Program-made: the position numbers and the translations under genes
The notes under the pieces: model-generated
Databases searched by the model: none
What the model was told of the DNA's origin: nothing
The model's input: only the letters and a program-made list of their open reading frames with translations
Part shown: piece after piece, positions 5,425-7,659 of the stretch
Layout of the letters: the number at the start of each line of letters is the position of its first letter
Position numbering within the stretch: position 1 is the first letter of the stretch
From: UBA3305 sp002373555
GTDB taxonomy: Bacteria > Bacillota > Clostridia > Lachnospirales > Lachnospiraceae
Direction of reading: 5' to 3'
DNA length: 7,659 nucleotides
NCBI GenBank assembly: GCA_946612455.1
Contig: CAMOER010000062.1
Span: 1-7,659, forward strand

Positions 5425-6480
5425 TCAGCCGATCGAATTCATGATGCCGATCAGCGGGATCATCAGGCTGATGAGCATCAGACCGATGGCGATCATCAGC
5501 ACGCCCGTCAGCAGCGGCTCCATCGTGCTCGCGATCCGGCTGACATGGCTTTCGCTGCTAGACTTCAGATTCGCCAAGATCTTCTGCAGGATGGAATCCA
5601 GCATACCGCTCCGTTCCGCCGGGATCAGCATCCGGTTGTTGACCGGATCGTACAGTTTTTCTTTATAGGAAGCCTGCGAGAAACTGTCGCCGGCCTCCAT
5701 CAGCGCCAGGACACGCTCCGCTTTCCCGCGCACCTTCTTCGTTTCCACAACTGTCATGCTCTTTTTCAGCGCTTCATCCTGCATCTCGCCGCCGGAGATG
5801 AACATGTCAAAGCACGAAGTGAACCGGTACAGATCCAGGTCGTCGAACAGTTCCGCGAAGACAGGCAGCTTCGTCAGGATTCCCTGCACACTTTCCTTCT
5901 TCCCGTTCTTCCACATCAGCACGCCGATGAGGAGGATCACAACGATCACGATCATGACAACAAGCAGAATCCTGCAGATCGTAAACGAAGCATCAATATA
6001 GCAGAAGGAGGACGAGGACAGGCTGCCGGTCAGGTTGTTGTATACACCGTAAAACGCCGGGAACACCAGCTTCAGCATGGCCGCCAGCACCGCGATTACC
6101 ATGAACAGCAGGATGACCGGATACCGCACCGCGGAGGTGAATGTTTTCCGCATAGAATCCTCCGACCGGTAATAGCTGCTCAGATGGAACAATGTGTCCT
6201 CCAGCTTTCCCGTATATTCCGCCACCGAAACCATATCAACGGCGTAATCCGGAAATGCGCCGGATTCCTTCATGGCGTCGCCCAGCGGCCAGCCGGTCGA
6301 CATTTTCTCCGACATGGAGGAAAGGGCGCCGACAAGCACCGCATTTTCCTTCTCCGTCTCCTCCAGAAGCAGGCTCACCGCTTCATTCGATGTGATTCCG
6401 GCCCTCAGCATCATGGCCATGTTCTCAAAGAACGAGCCCATTTCCGCATAGCCAAGCATTTTCTTTGCGTCTGCACTCAT
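5425..6480 (-). CDS. pilC: PilC/GspF-family inner-membrane platform protein
   Basis: This polytopic membrane protein forms the platform that type IV pilus and type II secretion ATPases act on. The 351 residues hold two T2SF domains. The first is at about 13-140, with RAGITSNEAVSLL (26-38) and AEYTGKLEDTL (87-97). The second is at about 208-345, with IPAERSGMLDSIL (286-298). Membrane spans are evident at 120-142, 168-190 and 324-347, the usual three-helix pattern. The Glu of the GE-x-x-G motif is kept in both domains (Glu88, Glu289), although the preceding Gly is Ala in both. The protein is some 50 residues shorter than many PilC proteins because the N-terminal extension before domain 1 is very short. 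GGAG sits 7 nt before the ATG. It heads the tightly spaced pilus-like gene run, downstream of the lipoprotein gene. Confidence 0.93.
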   Translation of the reverse strand: MSADAKKMLGYAEMGSFFENMAMMLRAGITSNEAVSLLLEETEKENAVLVGALSSMSEKMSTGWPLGDAMKESGAFPDYAVDMVSVAEYTGKLEDTLFHLSSYYRSEDSMRKTFTSAVRYPVILLFMVIAVLAAMLKLVFPAFYGVYNNLTGSLSSSSFCYIDASFTICRILLVVMIVIVVILLIGVLMWKNGKKESVQGILTKLPVFAELFDDLDLYRFTSCFDMFISGGEMQDEALKKSMTVVETKKVRGKAERVLALMEAGDSFSQASYKEKLYDPVNNRMLIPAERSGMLDSILQKILANLKSSSESHVSRIASTMEPLLTGVLMIAIGLMLISLMIPLIGIMNSIG

Positions 6481-6508
6481 ATTTTTTCTCCGTTTTATCT
6501 TACGTTCC

Positions 6509-6536
6509 GGACGGCCGCGGTCCGCATGCCGCCGTC
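6509..6536. repeat. GC-rich hairpin between the lipoprotein gene and pilC
   Basis: GACGGC (6510-6515) pairs with GCCGTC (6531-6536); after a C-C mismatch two more pairs form. A competing stem CGGAC/GTCCG (6508-6512 with 6520-6524) overlaps it. The arm GGACGGCCGC is identical to that of the hairpin upstream of pilT. No T-run follows on the minus strand. It may be a dispersed palindrome or may tune pilC expression relative to the lipoprotein gene. Confidence 0.45.
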
Positions 6537-6604
6537 AGAAATCATTCGTTTCCGGGTAACTGCTTCCGTCAGAAAACATTTGCCTCCAGGTAATTGCTGC
6601 CGTC
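6532..6604. repeat. 34-bp tandem duplication spanning the lipoprotein stop codon
   Basis: Positions 6532-6570 align with 6566-6604 at an offset of 34 bp with 32 of 39 identical bases. The upstream copy (in gene sense) encodes the protein end DGSNYLEANVF and stop. The second copy, beginning one base out of register with the stop codon, would read DGSSYPETNDF and stop. The period is not a multiple of three, so the second copy is untranslated from this gene. Confidence 0.85.
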
Positions 6605-7585
6605 GCCGATGAATTCGCTGCCCGCGCCGCCGGCGTGGAAGGTCAGATCGATGCGGTTCCACGCACCGCCGGTCACCGAGAATTCCACCAGCTGCCAGCC
6701 GCCTTCTTCGGTATAGAACTTGTTCCAGGCATGATATACATCATTCGGCGAGACATAGCCGAAAATGATCTGGGTGGGGATGCCCTGGCTGCGGAGCATC
6801 GCCGCCGCCAGGCTGGCGTAGTCGAAGCAGATGCCCTTCTTCGTGGTCAGTGTATCATCCGGGACCGGCAGGTAACCGGACTTGACGGTGGCCGCTTTTT
6901 CCTGATCGTAGGTCACGCTACCCGCGATATATTCATAAACACTGGTGATGAAATCGGCCTTGCTCGCCGAACCTTCCGCCAGCGTGCCGGCAAACTGCAC
7001 ACATTCCGAGTTTTCCGTATAATCCGTGTACTGGTTCGGCCGCAGGAACGGGTCGAACGGATCACCGATCGCCACCTGCGCCTCGCATTTGTACAGCTCG
7101 GCGTATTTCTTGTCCGTGATATTCTTCATGACACGGAAAATGTAATGACCATCGCCGCTCTGCAGCGGGAAGATCTGATCCTTGCCCGTAACGACAGAAT
7201 AGGTGATGGTGTTATCATCCTTGATGACCTGGAATTTGATCTTCGTGTCTGTCGGCTGGCAGTGGATGGCGACATAGCCTTCGTTCACGGAAGACATATC
7301 TACCTGCACCTCGTCATTGCCCTCCGCAGCACTGCTGTCGAAGACGGAATTTCGGAATTCCGGCGTCCAGGAGCCGCCGGTACTGCCTGCGGGTGAGGAT
7401 CTTGCGACCGCCGCCGCGGCGACTTGCGTGCCGGCGGCTGATTCGGCGGCCGTTTCTTTCGGAACATATTTATCCGGCTCCTCGTTCACATCGCTGCCGC
7501 CGCAGGAACACAGTAAAAAAGCAGTCACCACAAACAGGGCTGCAAGAACATTCATTTTCAAATGCTTTTTCACTGTGTGTTTCAT
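6569..7585 (-). CDS. Secreted lipoprotein with transglutaminase-like domain
   Basis: This 338-residue protein has a basic N-terminus, a hydrophobic span (12-25) and the lipobox LCSC, predicting lipidation of Cys28 and anchoring on the outer face of the membrane. An Ala/Ser-rich linker (about 41-70) leads to a region of uncertain fold (75-205), then a transglutaminase-like core. The catalytic triad is visible as Cys253 in KKGICFDYAS, His285 in VYHAWN and Asp313 in NRIDLTF. Such domains act as cysteine peptidases, isopeptide-forming enzymes or structural modules, and the substrate cannot be told from sequence. The ATG at 7585 has only a weak GGGA beside it, while AGGAG lies 16 nt upstream. An in-frame stop upstream excludes a much longer form, and the ATG at 7555 has no ribosome binding site. 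It is 88 nt upstream of pilC in the same direction, so co-transcription is possible. The C-terminal codons are tandemly duplicated past the stop. Confidence 0.92.
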   Translation of the reverse strand: MKHTVKKHLKMNVLAALFVVTAFLLCSCGGSDVNEEPDKYVPKETAAESAAGTQVAAAAVARSSPAGSTGGSWTPEFRNSVFDSSAAEGNDEVQVDMSSVNEGYVAIHCQPTDTKIKFQVIKDDNTITYSVVTGKDQIFPLQSGDGHYIFRVMKNITDKKYAELYKCEAQVAIGDPFDPFLRPNQYTDYTENSECVQFAGTLAEGSASKADFITSVYEYIAGSVTYDQEKAATVKSGYLPVPDDTLTTKKGICFDYASLAAAMLRSQGIPTQIIFGYVSPNDVYHAWNKFYTEEGGWQLVEFSVTGGAWNRIDLTFHAGGAGSEFIGDGSNYLEANVF

Positions 7586-7620
7586 TCCCGGTATCTGTGC
7601 GCTCCTCTCACGTCATGTTT

Positions 7621-7629
7621 AGAATAGCA
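7621..7629 (-). promoter_or_regulatory. Possible extended -10 promoter for the lipoprotein/pilus operon
   Basis: On the minus strand TGCTATTCT forms an extended -10 (TGn plus TATTCT, four of six matches to TATAAT). No good -35 box is found 16-18 nt upstream, which extended -10 promoters tolerate. Transcription would start near 7614, giving a leader of about 30 nt that includes the AGGAG at 7602-7608. The surrounding bases are AT-rich compared with the genes. The window ends at 7659, so any upstream regulatory sites are not visible. Confidence 0.35.
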
Positions 7630-7659
7630 TATTTCTACTGTTTACGCTATGAATTTTAT

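Noticed and set aside
6481..6568. Separate promoter for pilC in the 88-nt gap
   Set aside because: TAAGAT could serve as a -10, but no matching -35 or extended -10 exists and the spacer would be a GC-rich hairpin.
5275..6612. 445-codon plus-strand ORF opposite pilC
   Set aside because: His/Gln/Arg-rich shadow frame caused by GC-biased third positions; pilC on the minus strand has all family motifs.
6635..7396. 253-codon plus-strand ORF opposite the lipoprotein gene
   Set aside because: No recognisable family, and it lies wholly within the antisense of a gene with a lipobox and a catalytic triad.

Overview
The window looks like Gram-positive chromosome, most likely Clostridia and probably Lachnospiraceae. 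The reasons are the strong AGGAGG-type ribosome binding sites, moderately high GC, a GlnRS of the type I recall from that group, a DUF4860-like protein, and a small type IV pilus / type II secretion-like gene set. The taxonomic call is an inference. All eight genes (with one pair overlapping by 4 nt) lie on the minus strand, so the map reads from right to left.

Right to centre (about 7630 down to 2283) is one probable operon. A possible extended -10 promoter (7621-7629) precedes a secreted lipoprotein with a transglutaminase-like Cys-His-Asp domain (6569-7585). After an 88-nt gap come a PilC/GspF inner-membrane platform protein (5425-6480), four small proteins each with a single N-terminal membrane segment (5088-5408, 4592-5044 DUF4860-like, 4155-4595 pilin-like, 3757-4149), a PilT-type ATPase (2631-3683) and a stand-alone Hpt phosphotransfer protein (2283-2618). 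Several junctions are tightly coupled: one ATGA overlap, and three places where the upstream stop codon lies in or beside the next ribosome binding site. PilB, prepilin peptidase and a classical GFTLxE prepilin are absent from the window. The locus therefore looks like a partial or divergent pilus/pseudopilus machine whose other parts are elsewhere or missing. Hpt suggests phosphorelay control, and the lipoprotein may be a surface partner.

Centre-left (1755-2282) is a 500-nt non-coding stretch. It holds a good promoter facing glnS (TTGACA, 17 nt, GATACT; 2160-2188), followed by about 3.5 units of a 73-74 bp tandem repeat (1865-2119). Each unit has a 35-36 bp palindrome-like block (GTATCC...GGATAC) and an exactly 38-bp conserved linker. 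If the promoter is real, the array is transcribed as a leader of about 400 nt in front of glnS. Arms of neighbouring units can pair in mutually exclusive ways. No T-box motif is present. This array is the least explained part of the window.

Left (78-1754) is glnS, glutaminyl-tRNA synthetase, complete, followed by 77 nt with a short REP-like motif and no clear terminator.
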